Shown in pieces: positions 1 through 7,927 of a stretch of 64,000 nt of DNA. Within the stretch, counting starts at the first letter, position 1. Each line of letters begins with the position of its first letter. The translations under genes were made by a program, and so were the position numbers. Source of the DNA: Pseudomonas vranovensis DSM 16006 (GTDB lineage Bacteria > Pseudomonadota > Gammaproteobacteria > Pseudomonadales > Pseudomonadaceae). The notes beneath the pieces were generated by a model, which saw only the letters and a list, made by a program, of their open reading frames with translations, did no database searches and was not told the origin of the DNA. The stretch spans positions 271,593-335,592 of the forward strand of contig NZ_KE384454.1 of NCBI RefSeq assembly GCF_000425805.1, given 5' to 3'.

Positions 1-405
1 ACCCATCTGCGCAGTACACACCGGCAGTACGCCACCGATGCCCAGGCCTGCAATGAAGCGCGCGATGCTGAAGCTGACCGGGTCGTCGGTCAGGCCCGCC
101 ACTGCGGTGAAGATGCTGAACAGCGCCACACAGATGGCGATCATGCGCGGCCGGCCGATGCGGTCGGCCAATGTACCGAGGAAAATCGCACCCAACATGG
201 TGCCCAGCAGAGCCGAGCCCGCCATGATGCCGGCGCTGGTGGGGTCGACATTCATGTCTTGCATGATCGCTGGCAGTGCCGCGCCGACCACGGCAAGGTC
301 ATAGCCGTCGATGATCAGAATGAGCACACACCAGAACAGGATGCGCCCATGCAAACGATTGAACTTTGAATCTCCTGCCAACGCATAGACGTTCACTGAT
401 TGCAT
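1..405 (-). CDS. MFS transporter, aromatic acid:H+ symporter (AAHS) type, N-terminal part
   Basis: This is the first 135 codons of a gene that runs off the left edge. The product starts MQSVNVYALAGDSKFNR and continues with an AAHS-type first helix (FWCVLILIIDGYDLAVVGA). Helix 2 is followed by the MFS signature region LGTLADRIGRPRMI between helices 2 and 3. The aspartate in the first membrane segment (IIDGYD) is typical of AAHS proteins such as PcaK and BenK, which import benzoate-like acids with protons across the inner membrane. The ATG at 405 was chosen because it gives the expected short cytoplasmic leader. It faces the AraC gene at 629-1654 in the same direction, so the regulator may control it. 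The exact substrate cannot be read from this part. Confidence 0.85.
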   Translation of the reverse strand, partial: MQSVNVYALAGDSKFNRLHGRILFWCVLILIIDGYDLAVVGAALPAIMQDMNVDPTSAGIMAGSALLGTMLGAIFLGTLADRIGRPRMIAICVALFSIFTAVAGLTDDPVSFSIARFIAGLGIGGVLPVCTAQMG

Positions 406-628
406 ATCGTGTCTTCCTTCGCTTTTATTCTTGTTTGTGAAGTGCACAGTCGTAATGCCAGGGCCCAATGGGCTACCTGCTGCGAATCCTAGGGGGGTTT
501 ACCAATACGTCACATGCCCGTGGGCGTCGTTGTGATTGACCGAAATGGACACCGGCTGTGGCAGTGGGCTTGCACTGCGATGCGATACGACCGATAGATC
601 GCAACCGCGGGGCAAGCCCGCACTTCCA

Positions 629-1654
629 TCAGTAAGCGCTTTGCTCTTGTGCGCTGCTGCGGCGATAGGCGCCGGGGCTTACCCCGGTCCACTTCTTGAA
701 AGCGCGGTGAAAGGCGCTGGTTTCCTGAAAGCCTGCCTGCGCGGCGACTTCGCAGACAGTCAAGTCCGATTGCCCGAGAAAGTTGATTGCCATGTCGCGC
801 CTGAGACTGTCCTTGAGCCCTTGGTAACTCGCGCCTTCGGCCTGCAAGCGCCGTTGCAGGGTGGAGCTGGACATGCTCAATTGGTTGGCGATCTCATCCA
901 GTGCCGGCCAGTCTTCCGGGCGGTGGTTACGTAGCCGTTGCCTGACCTGGGCACTGAGACTCGCGTCATTGCGGTACTTGACCAGCAGGCTGGCGGGCGA
1001 CTCCCTGAGGAAGGTCGCCAGGCTCTCGTGGGACTGGGCGACCTTGAGTTTCAAGAAACTTGCGTCAAAACGTACGAGGGTTACCGGTGCGCCGAACTCG
1101 ATGTGTTCGCAGAAACGCATCCGGTAGTCGCTGTCATCGTTCGGGCGCGGTGTTCGAAAACTCAACGCCTGCAGCGGAATTCGACGATTACCCAGCCAGC
1201 ACAACAGGCCATGCACGAGGATCAACCAGGTGCCGTAGCTGAACAACCTGCGTTCGATGCCATGGTCGTGAATGATGATATGCGCCGAATCTCCCTCCAC
1301 CTTCAACTCGCCGTACAGATCGTCCAGCCCCATGCGCAGGAACGCCAGTATTCGCCGAAGCGCTTGCTCCAGCGATTCACAGCCAATGGTTGCATGGCAC
1401 ATAAGGCGAAAGCTGCCACGTCGCAAGGGATGGCTGTCGATGGCGAAGAACTCATCGTCGAGCATGTCCGACAACGCCACCCATAGCCTTGAGAAAGCCG
1501 CAGCCGATACCCGCGCGTTTGGGGACAGGAGCAATTGCGGGTCGATGCGCGCTTGCTGCAAGGGAAGGGCAGTACACAACCCCCGTTGGGCTGCGCCAAA
1601 AAGGGCTTCACGCACAAGGCTGATGGAGGTGGTTCCCTTGTAGGCAGCGAGCAT
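629..1654 (-). CDS. AraC-family transcriptional regulator (arabinose-binding-like N domain)
   Basis: The 341-residue protein has two parts. Residues about 20-210 match the Arabinose_bd-type (PF12625) effector domain found in Pseudomonas regulators such as OruR/ArgR-like AraC proteins. Residues about 235-335 carry two helix-turn-helix units, with IANQLSMSSSTLQRRLQAEG and then VCEVAAQAGFQETSAFHRAF. The ending KKWTGVSPGAYRR is the classic AraC C-terminal signature. It lies directly upstream of and codirectional with the MFS transporter gene at 1-405, with a 223-bp gap. It probably regulates that gene or itself. The effector is unknown. Confidence 0.9.
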   Translation of the reverse strand: MLAAYKGTTSISLVREALFGAAQRGLCTALPLQQARIDPQLLLSPNARVSAAAFSRLWVALSDMLDDEFFAIDSHPLRRGSFRLMCHATIGCESLEQALRRILAFLRMGLDDLYGELKVEGDSAHIIIHDHGIERRLFSYGTWLILVHGLLCWLGNRRIPLQALSFRTPRPNDDSDYRMRFCEHIEFGAPVTLVRFDASFLKLKVAQSHESLATFLRESPASLLVKYRNDASLSAQVRQRLRNHRPEDWPALDEIANQLSMSSSTLQRRLQAEGASYQGLKDSLRRDMAINFLGQSDLTVCEVAAQAGFQETSAFHRAFKKWTGVSPGAYRRSSAQEQSAY

Positions 1655-1776
1655 TGCGTGGTCTCCATCCGTTGATTCAAGCCGGAAAGAAACTTACCAG
1701 ATGGCCGTAAACGGCGGGGCGCACATTTTTGCATATGCGCCAAGCGTTTAAGGGGTAGGGCAGTGGTGCAACCCGA

Positions 1777-2334
1777 TCAAACATAATAGTGCGTCACGTT
1801 GTCCATCACGGCATCGCGACTCGTGTACTGGTCGGGTCTTTTTTGTATGCGCTGCCGCGCACGTTGGTAAACCGCCGAATGCACACCCGAGAAAGGGAAA
1901 CTGTCCGCAGAGAATACCGGCACGACGACACTCACGCCGCGGCGGTATTCGTAATTGAATGTTTGTGCAATCAGCCCTGAATAGTGTTGGGTGTACTCAA
2001 TATTTGTGAAGCCTGCAGCCTTCAGCGCCGCAATGACCTGCATGCCTATATAGGTGGACGGCGGTGTGCATCTCAAGCGTGACAGATGACCATCGCCGCC
2101 AAATATTTTAATACGGGTGTTGCCTGCACTCATACCGGCGTGATGGATGGCCGCCAGGATCTGACAGACATTGTGGTTTAACTGCTTTTCAGAATCGAAG
2201 TGAGCGCACACAAGCCTTCGAGCGGTTGCGTCTTCTCCATACAGGCCAATACACGTCTGTATGGCGGGCATGGAGAGCGACAAGTTTTCGGTAGGGAAGA
2301 CCCCATAGCTTCCTTGCAGGATGACCGCGCGCAT
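1777..2334 (-). CDS. orphan protein with CheD/CNF1-like Cys-His pattern
   Basis: The 185-residue protein is not recognised as a named family. Its centre resembles CheD, the chemoreceptor glutamine deamidase. A cysteine in AIQTCIGLY is followed 17 residues later by a histidine in VCAHFD, the same Cys-to-His spacing as in CheD (SCVAV...NHF). The next block, RIKIFGGDGHL followed by YIGMQVIAALKAAGF, matches the CheD pattern KxFGGAN...IGxxN...AL..AGI. CheD and the toxin CNF1 share this papain-like deamidase fold. No chemotaxis gene is nearby, and the C-terminus (residues about 130-185) is not CheD-like. What is seen is the spacing and motifs; deamidase activity is inference. Confidence 0.5.
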   Translation of the reverse strand: MRAVILQGSYGVFPTENLSLSMPAIQTCIGLYGEDATARRLVCAHFDSEKQLNHNVCQILAAIHHAGMSAGNTRIKIFGGDGHLSRLRCTPPSTYIGMQVIAALKAAGFTNIEYTQHYSGLIAQTFNYEYRRGVSVVVPVFSADSFPFSGVHSAVYQRARQRIQKRPDQYTSRDAVMDNVTHYYV

Positions 2335-2559
2335 AACATTCTTGTCCTTTTTGAATGGTTTAATGACTGCATTGAATCCGCAACAGGGACTGTACGTGAC
2401 AGGACCCCGGACAGAATTCGGAAACGTCCTATTTTCTGGCCTCCGGGTAGTTTTGTAGAAGGACGCGCAGCGGATTTGTATGCTGAGACAGTTCTCAAAC
2501 GGAGGGAGTGCGATGAGGCTGGTCGTTTATGCGGAACGTTGCCAGGGAGCATCGGATCT

Positions 2560-2594
2560 AACTCAACTAAATGACTATTTAGTTGAGTTATAAT
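2560..2594. promoter_or_regulatory. perfect 13-bp-arm palindrome abutting a TATAAT box
   Basis: AACTCAACTAAAT at 2560-2572 is repeated in inverted form at 2577-2589 with a 4-nt spacer. The right arm runs into TATAAT at 2589-2594, a perfect -10 hexamer for plus-strand transcription. The layout is that of an operator overlapping a promoter for the small gene at 2688. There is no T-run, so a terminator is less likely. No clear -35 was found. Confidence 0.5.
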
Positions 2595-2687
2595 TTTGCG
2601 TTATCAAAAAAGACGGGGAGTGAGGACGTTTTCGAGAAACCAGATATTGGTATCCTCCTAGGAAACCTCAAAAAGAGTGGAGAGCAT

Positions 2688-2978
2688 ATGCCCCAATTAA
2701 GCCAGGCTGAAGTCGAAGGGATTTACCTTGAAATCATCAAGCTGGTGAGTGATACGAAACACTTAACATTGAGGCAGGGAACATTACCCGCGAGATTTTC
2801 TGATATCCCATGGCTATTGTATTGCATTGGGAGTGATCGCCAGTGTTTCTACCGTAACCACACTGATGATCAAGTTGATCTGATCCCATTCCCAGGAGCA
2901 ATCCCAGATGCAGCAGCACCTAATGCCATGGATGGTCGAAAGCGCGTACCGTTATTTGACGGCAGCAAAGCATCTTAA
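2688..2978 (+). CDS. hypothetical protein, 96 aa
   Basis: The frame is open from further upstream, but the ATG at 2688 has a good ribosome site (GTGGAGAG, about 6 bases before). The predicted product starts MPQLSQAEVEGIYLEIIKLV. It contains a short tryptophan- and cysteine-bearing stretch (FSDIPWLLYCIGSDRQCFYR). No family was recognised. It overlaps the HEPN-like reading frame at 2908 by 71 bases, so the two may have been translationally coupled. The last 20 codons, in the overlap, look less protein-like than the start, so a frameshift or early stop is possible. Confidence 0.4.
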   Translation: MPQLSQAEVEGIYLEIIKLVSDTKHLTLRQGTLPARFSDIPWLLYCIGSDRQCFYRNHTDDQVDLIPFPGAIPDAAAPNAMDGRKRVPLFDGSKAS

Positions 2979-3412
2979 GCATTGCGACAACATGCTGCCA
3001 ATTGCGCAGACCAATGCTGCACTTGGTATGGAAATCCTGCTTAAAAGCTTCGTTTCAAAACCCAATGGCAACCTTGGCCAGGTCTTTGAAACCTACGAAC
3101 TCGACTACAACGCGATCAAGGCCGCTCACGAGCATTTGAAAGCAGCAGATAGAATTCCAGCTCACCGGAAGAACAAGTCTGCTGATAAGCACGATCTGAT
3201 GCCGCGACGTTTTCACCAAGGCGCGGTATCCATACGAGAAAGATGCCAGGAGCGGTTCCGGTGACATTCTAATCGGGGTCCTGGACGAGCTGATTGACGA
3301 CGTGGTGGACTGGTATCGCCAGCAGAAATGCCAAGATCTGTCCATCGTGTGCCACGGAATGACGCCGGCCGATTTTCAGCCCAAGCCAGGCAAGGAGCCT
3401 GAGCGGTCGTGA
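2908..3412 (+). pseudogene. HEPN-domain-like protein, frameshifted
   Basis: The gene opens with an ATG at 2908 behind AGGAGC and encodes a helical product: YRYLTAAKHLKHCDNMLPIAQTNAALGMEILLKSF. This resembles the N-terminal helix pair of HEPN-type proteins. The open frame drifts into RFHQGAVSIRERCQERFR and stops at 3264. In the next frame, from about 3205, the sequence reads RDVFTKARYPYEKDARSG and then IGVLDELIDDVVDWYRQQ, ending at 3412. KARYPYE after a DKHDL motif is what HEPN proteins normally have, so one base was gained or lost near 3200. It may be a sequencing error or real decay. Function (RNase or nucleotide-binding toxin-like) is unknown. Confidence 0.5.
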
Positions 3413-3551
3413 ACCTGGCTTCAAATCTGTCCACCCAGGGCCCCCGAGTCTCCATAGGAAGCTTCGCATAATGTATATTATGTTAAACGAGGTGCTATGT
3501 TAAGAATGTTCATGAGCTTCTGTCCATTTCCACTAGCCTCCGGTTGAGGCT

Positions 3552-3950
3552 ATCGCGAAATAAAGAGACTCTCACCAATCAGTGTCTAACCTGTTGATTC
3601 TGAAATGAAAAAATCCAATCGAGCAAATGTTTTTTCGAAAAAAAGAGACATTTTCCGGGGTTGGAGCCCTTAACTGGTGCTTCAGCGACACAATTTTCTA
3701 GGATGAGACTGATTTTTTGACGCCCGCGGGTTGTTGCTATATTGGGAGACTTTCCCCGGCAGTACGGTTTGCAGAGATTAAGAGACTTTCCTGCGTTCGT
3801 GATCGTATTAGCCAGCTAATCTGGCCAAGCGCCCCTGAGTGGCTCAAACTCAGATTGCTAAGCCTCTCGCGTCATTCCAAGGCGAGCGAAATTGAGGTGG
3901 AGGCTGGGCTTTGGGCTCGTTCGGCCTATTGCTAAATTTCGAGACTTTCC
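3552..3950 (+). repeat. five direct copies of the GAGAC end-type repeat
   Basis: Imperfect copies of a roughly 23-bp sequence with core AAATTAGGAGACTTTCC lie at 3552-3574, 3632-3656, 3733-3755, 3769-3791 and 3928-3950. All have the same orientation. The last three keep GAGACTTTCC exactly. Spacing is irregular (about 80, 100, 37 and 160 bp). The same repeat recurs at 60.8 kb. Clustered, spaced 20-23-bp repeats are typical of TnsB/TniA binding sites at Tn7- and Tn5053-like ends. Accessory recombinase sites are an alternative. Confidence 0.6.
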
Positions 3951-4091
3951 CGGCCAGTTGTGCTGATACCAGGAAAAATTCAGGAAAAAAAGTGCCTTAC
4001 GACTTGCGAAAAGTAGGAGGCTTGCCGCATTCGTGGTGCTGAGTTTTGAGTTGCAACAAATTCTTAGAAAGCTTTGCCCTCTAGAAATCCG

Positions 4092-4114
4092 GGAATGTCT
4101 CCTAATTAAACAAT
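4092..4114 (-). repeat. inverted copy of the GAGAC repeat, candidate left transposon end
   Basis: Read on the minus strand this is ATTGTTTAATTAGGAGACA plus TTCC, a close copy of the repeats at 3.55-3.95 kb but in the opposite orientation. On the plus strand it reads TGTCTCCTAATT from 4096, the TGT start expected of a Tn7/Tn5053-type end facing right. It lies about 230 bp before the tyrosine recombinase gene, the same arrangement as at 60942. Confidence 0.5.
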
Positions 4115-4339
4115 AATCCAGTGTTCCATCCTGTCCTGCCAGAACTTTGGAGTTTTTAGGCTCGATACTATTGATGGCCCATGGCCTCATTTAACCTAGC
4201 CAGGTCCGCCAATGTTGCGTCAGGGAAATCTAGTCGCTACCATCGATAGATTGAGGCTTTATCTTCGGATTAGCTAACAACTTCCGATTACTGTCATAAC
4301 TGGAAGTCTATTGTCTTCAAAAAATCTGGTTGGTATTGC

Positions 4340-5620
4340 ATGGCGCGCGCACCCACACCCTTGTTCGAAACCTACGATAACTTCATCGAGCAAGACTTCA
4401 GTTTGCGCGGTTCCCCACTCGCCTGCGTCGGCTCCTACCTGGATGAGTTTGAAGCCTGTTTGGAAGCTGACCGGGGCTACGCTGCGGTGCGTGCATTCCT
4501 GCGCGCGTTTTCCGACAATGCACAGACATTCAACTCGTACCGCAGCCACACGGAGCGCTTGCTTCTGTGGGCACTGCTGGTCCAGGTCAAGCCGCTGAAC
4601 CAACTCAAGCGCCAGGATGCGCAAGATTATCTGGATTTCTGTCGAAACCCGCCGGCTGACTGGGCGGGTCCGGTGACCCGCAGCCGCTTCCTGAATAACC
4701 CGGCAGCGGTGAATGCTCGCGATGGCTGGATGCCTAATCCTAAATGGCATCCCTTCAACATTAAGTCTCGCAAGGCGCGGGTCACAGAATCTCCTAGCAC
4801 CCAGCATTATCAACCGGCGAATGGCACGTTAAACCAGGTGTATACTGTCTGCAGTCGGTTCTATGAATTCCTCATTGAAGACGGCTTCGCCCAAACGAAC
4901 CCGTTTCGCCTACTTAAAAAAGGCAATCGATTTTCTACGCAAGAACTTGAAGTTGCTTCTTCGCGGGCACTCACGCCGCTGCAGTGGGACTTTGTCCTGG
5001 ACACCGTTGAGGAGATGGCGAACGCCGAGCCGGAGCGGCATGAACGAACCTTGTTTATTGTTGCAACCTTGTTCGCCATGTACCTGCGGGTTTCAGACCT
5101 CGCCGGTCGAAAGAATTGGAAACCCACCATGGGTGACTTTCGTTTAGATGATGAAGGCAACTGGTGGTACTTCGCGGTGGGTAAAGGCAACAAGGCGGCC
5201 AAGATTGCCGTGCGGGATATCTACGTAGAGCGCTATTTAAAACGTTATCGCCGATTCCTAGGACTCTCTGAATTACCTCATCCCGGGGAAAGTACGCCGC
5301 TGATCAAAACGCTCAATGGTCGAGCAGGCTTGTCTGACCGACAGATCCGCGCCCTCCTCCAAGCTGTTTTTGATAAAGCCGTGGACAAGATGCGCAGCGA
5401 AGGTCGTGCTCACCATGAGATGGAAAGTTTGCGCTCTGCTTCTGCGCACTGGCTGCGTCACACCTCTGCTACCTTTGACGCTCCGCTGCGCAATCCTAAA
5501 GACCTGCAGGAAGACCTGCGGCACAGCAACCTCAGTACGACCCAGAACACCTATTATCACGCGCATGACCAAGAACGCGCGCACTCGGTGAAGCGCATCG
5601 GCATGCGAGACCGCGGTTAA
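4340..5620 (+). CDS. site-specific tyrosine recombinase
   Basis: The 426-residue protein has a SAM-like core-binding N domain (about residues 20-185) and a catalytic domain. The catalytic residues are visible: the first Arg in MYLRVSDLAGR, the H-x-x-R in HWLRHTSATF, and a Tyr in TTQNTYYHAHD. It would cut and rejoin DNA through a 3'-phosphotyrosine. It is a distant homologue of the protein at 61158-62267: both share the N-terminal layout ending in PNPKWHPF / INPNWKPF. Each is preceded by an inverted GAGAC repeat. It probably serves integration or resolution of the surrounding element. No partner recombinase is adjacent. Confidence 0.88.
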   Translation: MARAPTPLFETYDNFIEQDFSLRGSPLACVGSYLDEFEACLEADRGYAAVRAFLRAFSDNAQTFNSYRSHTERLLLWALLVQVKPLNQLKRQDAQDYLDFCRNPPADWAGPVTRSRFLNNPAAVNARDGWMPNPKWHPFNIKSRKARVTESPSTQHYQPANGTLNQVYTVCSRFYEFLIEDGFAQTNPFRLLKKGNRFSTQELEVASSRALTPLQWDFVLDTVEEMANAEPERHERTLFIVATLFAMYLRVSDLAGRKNWKPTMGDFRLDDEGNWWYFAVGKGNKAAKIAVRDIYVERYLKRYRRFLGLSELPHPGESTPLIKTLNGRAGLSDRQIRALLQAVFDKAVDKMRSEGRAHHEMESLRSASAHWLRHTSATFDAPLRNPKDLQEDLRHSNLSTTQNTYYHAHDQERAHSVKRIGMRDRG

Positions 5621-5694
5621 ACCTGGATTGCCCAGTCGTCGACCGCCAGCTCGCCGTCCCACATGGATCGAAGCCATTTATCTAGGAATTCACA

Positions 5695-6010
5695 GTGAAA
5701 ATTACCGGGCTAGTCGAGGTTGAAGCCGTCACTGACGTTATCTGTGACGTCTGCGGTTGTTCTACGCGCAGGGCCGCGGGGGGGGGGGTACCAGTATGGA
5801 ACTCTACAAGCCCACTGGGGGTATGGCAGTGACCACGACGGTCAGCGATTTGAGGTACATCTCTGTGAGCACTGCTTTTTTCAGACCTTGGCGTACATGA
5901 AGCAAGAGCGACGCGTTCAACAGCTGTTCAGTGATGAGCCGTCTGCTGTGACTGATGATTTGGGCCTGGTTGCCCAGGACGATTACTTCCAGGACACGGG
6001 CCGCCGTTGA
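5695..6010 (+). pseudogene. small zinc-ribbon-like protein, frameshifted at an 11-G run
   Basis: A GTG start at 5695 opens a frame reading VKITGLVEVEAVTDVICDVCGCSTRR, with a C-x-x-C pair. After a run of eleven G (about 5778-5788) the conserved part continues in another frame: YGTLQAHWGYGSDHDGQRFEVHLCEHCFFQTLAYMKQERR, with a second C-x-x-C. The two halves together make a single four-cysteine protein of about 100 residues, of a type often found next to integrases in Pseudomonas islands. The frame break sits in the homopolymer. It may be a sequencing error, decay, or slippage-controlled expression. Confidence 0.55.
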
Positions 6011-6202
6011 TGGGTCGATCATCGACATCGACCAGCTAGCGGCCTGGCCCTTATAAGCGGGCTTCCGGGAGTGGCGTTTACCTTGGGCAAACGGTCGACC
6101 AGGACCAGCGTTGAAAAATCTGAATTAGTGTTGATCTATCTCTCGGCGGGCAGATCGGCACTGGCTTGTGGTGCCCTCTCCCCCTAATGCTTAAGGAGCG
6201 TC

Positions 6203-6496
6203 TTGCAGAATGCGGGCAATTCCATAGGCGAGGAATCTTTCCCGCCGAGAGGCCATTTTCCAGTCCAAGGCACAAGCCAGGGTCATGGCCAGTGGAGACT
6301 TGCTCACCTGGTCAAGAGCTGGCAGCGCATCATCGCTGTGCTGACCACCAGGATGAATGGCTGGGGCATGGCTTTGTGGTTCGAATCATCCAATTCGTAT
6401 TTGGCGGGTAAGCTGCCGAAAGACGTTCTATCCTCGGATCCAGACGCGGTTGTCAACGCCGCTCTGGACGAGATTGGTGGCAGTTCGCATGGGTAG
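6203..6496 (+). CDS. orphan protein with Xre/MbcA/ParS toxin-binding-like domain
   Basis: The 97-residue product starts at a TTG behind AAGGAGCG. Its C-terminal half reads MALWFESSNSYLAGKLPKDV and then LSSDPDAVVNAALDEIGG. This fits the pattern W-x-x-x-x-N-x-x-L-x-G-x-x-P-x-D-x-L of the toxin-binding domain (DUF2384 / MbcA-ParS-Xre_C) of type II antitoxins. The N-terminal half lacks a recognisable helix-turn-helix. No RES-domain toxin gene follows, so it is an orphan or a regulatory relic. The start is uncertain, since the first 30 residues are not protein-like by eye. Confidence 0.45.
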   Translation: MQNAGNSIGEESFPPRGHFPVQGTSQGHGQWRLAHLVKSWQRIIAVLTTRMNGWGMALWFESSNSYLAGKLPKDVLSSDPDAVVNAALDEIGGSSHG

Positions 6497-6856
6497 CACT
6501 GCTAGGGATTGGAGGTCTGTCCGATGAATGCGCGTCATCGCTAGAACTGAGAGACAAAACCGCATTATTTAGCTACGCCCTCCTCCATCCAGGCTCCAAG
6601 CCTGCAGCCTTTCGCCAGTGCTAGTCAGGATTCCTCCACGATTCTCGATACGGTCGCCTAAACAAGCCAATTGAAAAACGGAGAGCAGCGGCGGTGGCCA
6701 TAGGCATTTGAATGTAGAAGGGGCCACCTTAGCCATGGAATGATCTACGCATGACTACGCTGCTCCCGGAAGCTGGTTCTCAGTGAGCAGCGCGATAGTA
6801 GTCGTTTCAGGATGGCATGAACACTATAGCGCTCATTTTGGGCACTGGATCGACCT

Positions 6857-7132
6857 TCAAGGCTTGAGAGCCTCCTTTTTCACCTGCTTGATCAGCCCGT
6901 CTAAGCCAACATCGGGATCTTGGATAAGGTACGCAGACACAATGAGGCTGAGTGGGTGGATACCCATGCGGCTGGCCAGCTCTTCAATTTTTTGAATAGT
7001 CGGCGACTTGAGTCCGCGTTCGAGGGAGCTCACGTAGGTTCGGCTACTGACTACGGCGAAATCTTCCTGGGTCAGGTCGTGAAGAATGCGCATGCGCCGC
7101 AGTGCCTCACCCAGGGATTCACGGATTTCCAT
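6857..7132 (-). CDS. XRE-family helix-turn-helix regulator
   Basis: A small DNA-binding protein with a standard XRE domain over residues about 5-62. LTQEDFAVVSSRTYVSSLERG carries the turn and recognition helix, followed by SPTIQKIEELASRMGIHPLSL. Three ATG codons occur in a row; the third (7132) has AGAGGA at the best distance, so the 91-residue form was taken. It is divergent from the gene at 7251. A palindrome at 7165-7180 just upstream is the likely operator for autorepression. Such regulators are common in integrative elements and in toxin-antitoxin or phage-like switches. Confidence 0.85.
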   Translation of the reverse strand: MEIRESLGEALRRMRILHDLTQEDFAVVSSRTYVSSLERGLKSPTIQKIEELASRMGIHPLSLIVSAYLIQDPDVGLDGLIKQVKKEALKP

Positions 7133-7164
7133 CATCATTCCTCTGAAAAGGAATGATGAAGCGC

Positions 7165-7180
7165 TATCGAACACGATAGG
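7165..7180. promoter_or_regulatory. XRE operator candidate
   Basis: CTATCG-AACA-CGATAG is a perfect 6-bp-arm palindrome located 33 bp upstream of the XRE start and between two divergent genes. It is followed by a TACAAT hexamer at 7184. Size and position match an autoregulatory XRE site. Confidence 0.45.
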
Positions 7181-7250
7181 GCTACAATCTATAGTGTTCA
7201 TTGTGGGATAATTTGAGTTTTCCAGCCCTGGTGACTGGTCGCCTAGGGAT

Positions 7251-7736
7251 ATGCAGCGCTCAGTGGAGCCCGTTTTGATCTATTTGTCCGAATCTCACAC
7301 CCGTACTGTCCGTATAGGTTCTTATTGTGAAATTGAGGGGATGTGCTTTTGGGTGACCTTGCGGTCGCTTTTCAATGGTGAGAGCGAGCGAGCAGCTGTT
7401 GTGGAAGATGCCTACGAACTCAACGTTTTCCTCACCCAGGCAACGGGCGTCGAGATCGCGCAGGTACAAATGCTATGCCCTCCATCCATCAGCGGACGTC
7501 CGCACTGGAGCCTGGAAGAGCTTCGTAAGATTGTGATTCACCGTGGGCTTGAGTGCTCGCAAAGCGCGGTGATTTACGAGACTGAGGTGGCCACCTACAA
7601 ATTAGGAGATCTCGATTTACGCCTGCGGAAACGATCACATGCGTTGTACTCGGCGCGAAGCCTGAATGCGCGAACCACCAGCGTGGCCCTTCCACCTAAA
7701 CCTGCTGACGAACCGCAGTTGTACGCACACTTTTGA
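7251..7736 (+). CDS. hypothetical protein, 161 aa
   Basis: Not recognised. The ATG at 7251 follows TAGGGAT. The product is soluble, with no membrane segment or signal peptide. Residues 8-60 form an alternating hydrophobic pattern (VLIYLSESHTRTVRIGSY). The middle has SGRPHWSLEELRKIVIHRGL, and the end is rich in arginine, alanine and proline. It is divergent from the XRE gene, with the palindrome at 7165 and an inverted repeat between them, so it is likely under XRE control. It precedes the Sir2 and Fic genes in the same direction. Confidence 0.6.
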   Translation: MQRSVEPVLIYLSESHTRTVRIGSYCEIEGMCFWVTLRSLFNGESERAAVVEDAYELNVFLTQATGVEIAQVQMLCPPSISGRPHWSLEELRKIVIHRGLECSQSAVIYETEVATYKLGDLDLRLRKRSHALYSARSLNARTTSVALPPKPADEPQLYAHF

Positions 7737-7927
7737 TGCAGAAGCGCACACCGTCATTGGCCGTTAAAACCCGGCTGGAATACGGTTTGGGTTCTGCGAG
7801 TGTGAGCCTGGCTATTTCGGCACGAGGCGCCCGTAACGGCTGTGCACTTAATAAAGTCAATTCCGATGCCGCTCGCGACCGTTATCCTGACAGGCTTCCC
7901 TGCCCCGCGTTAGGGTGATGAATACCC

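Larger units (their letters stand above)
6817..7202. repeat. 13-bp inverted repeats flanking the XRE gene
   Basis: ATGAACACTATAG at 6817-6829 is found again as its exact reverse complement at 7190-7202. The two copies bracket the XRE regulator gene, one just past its stop and one in the intergenic region shared with the divergent gene at 7251. They could be operators or ends of a small mobile cassette. No transposase lies between them. Confidence 0.4.

Noticed and set aside
3552..3950. Possible CRISPR array
   Set aside because: Repeats are imperfect, spaced irregularly from about 37 to 160 bp, and no cas genes are present.
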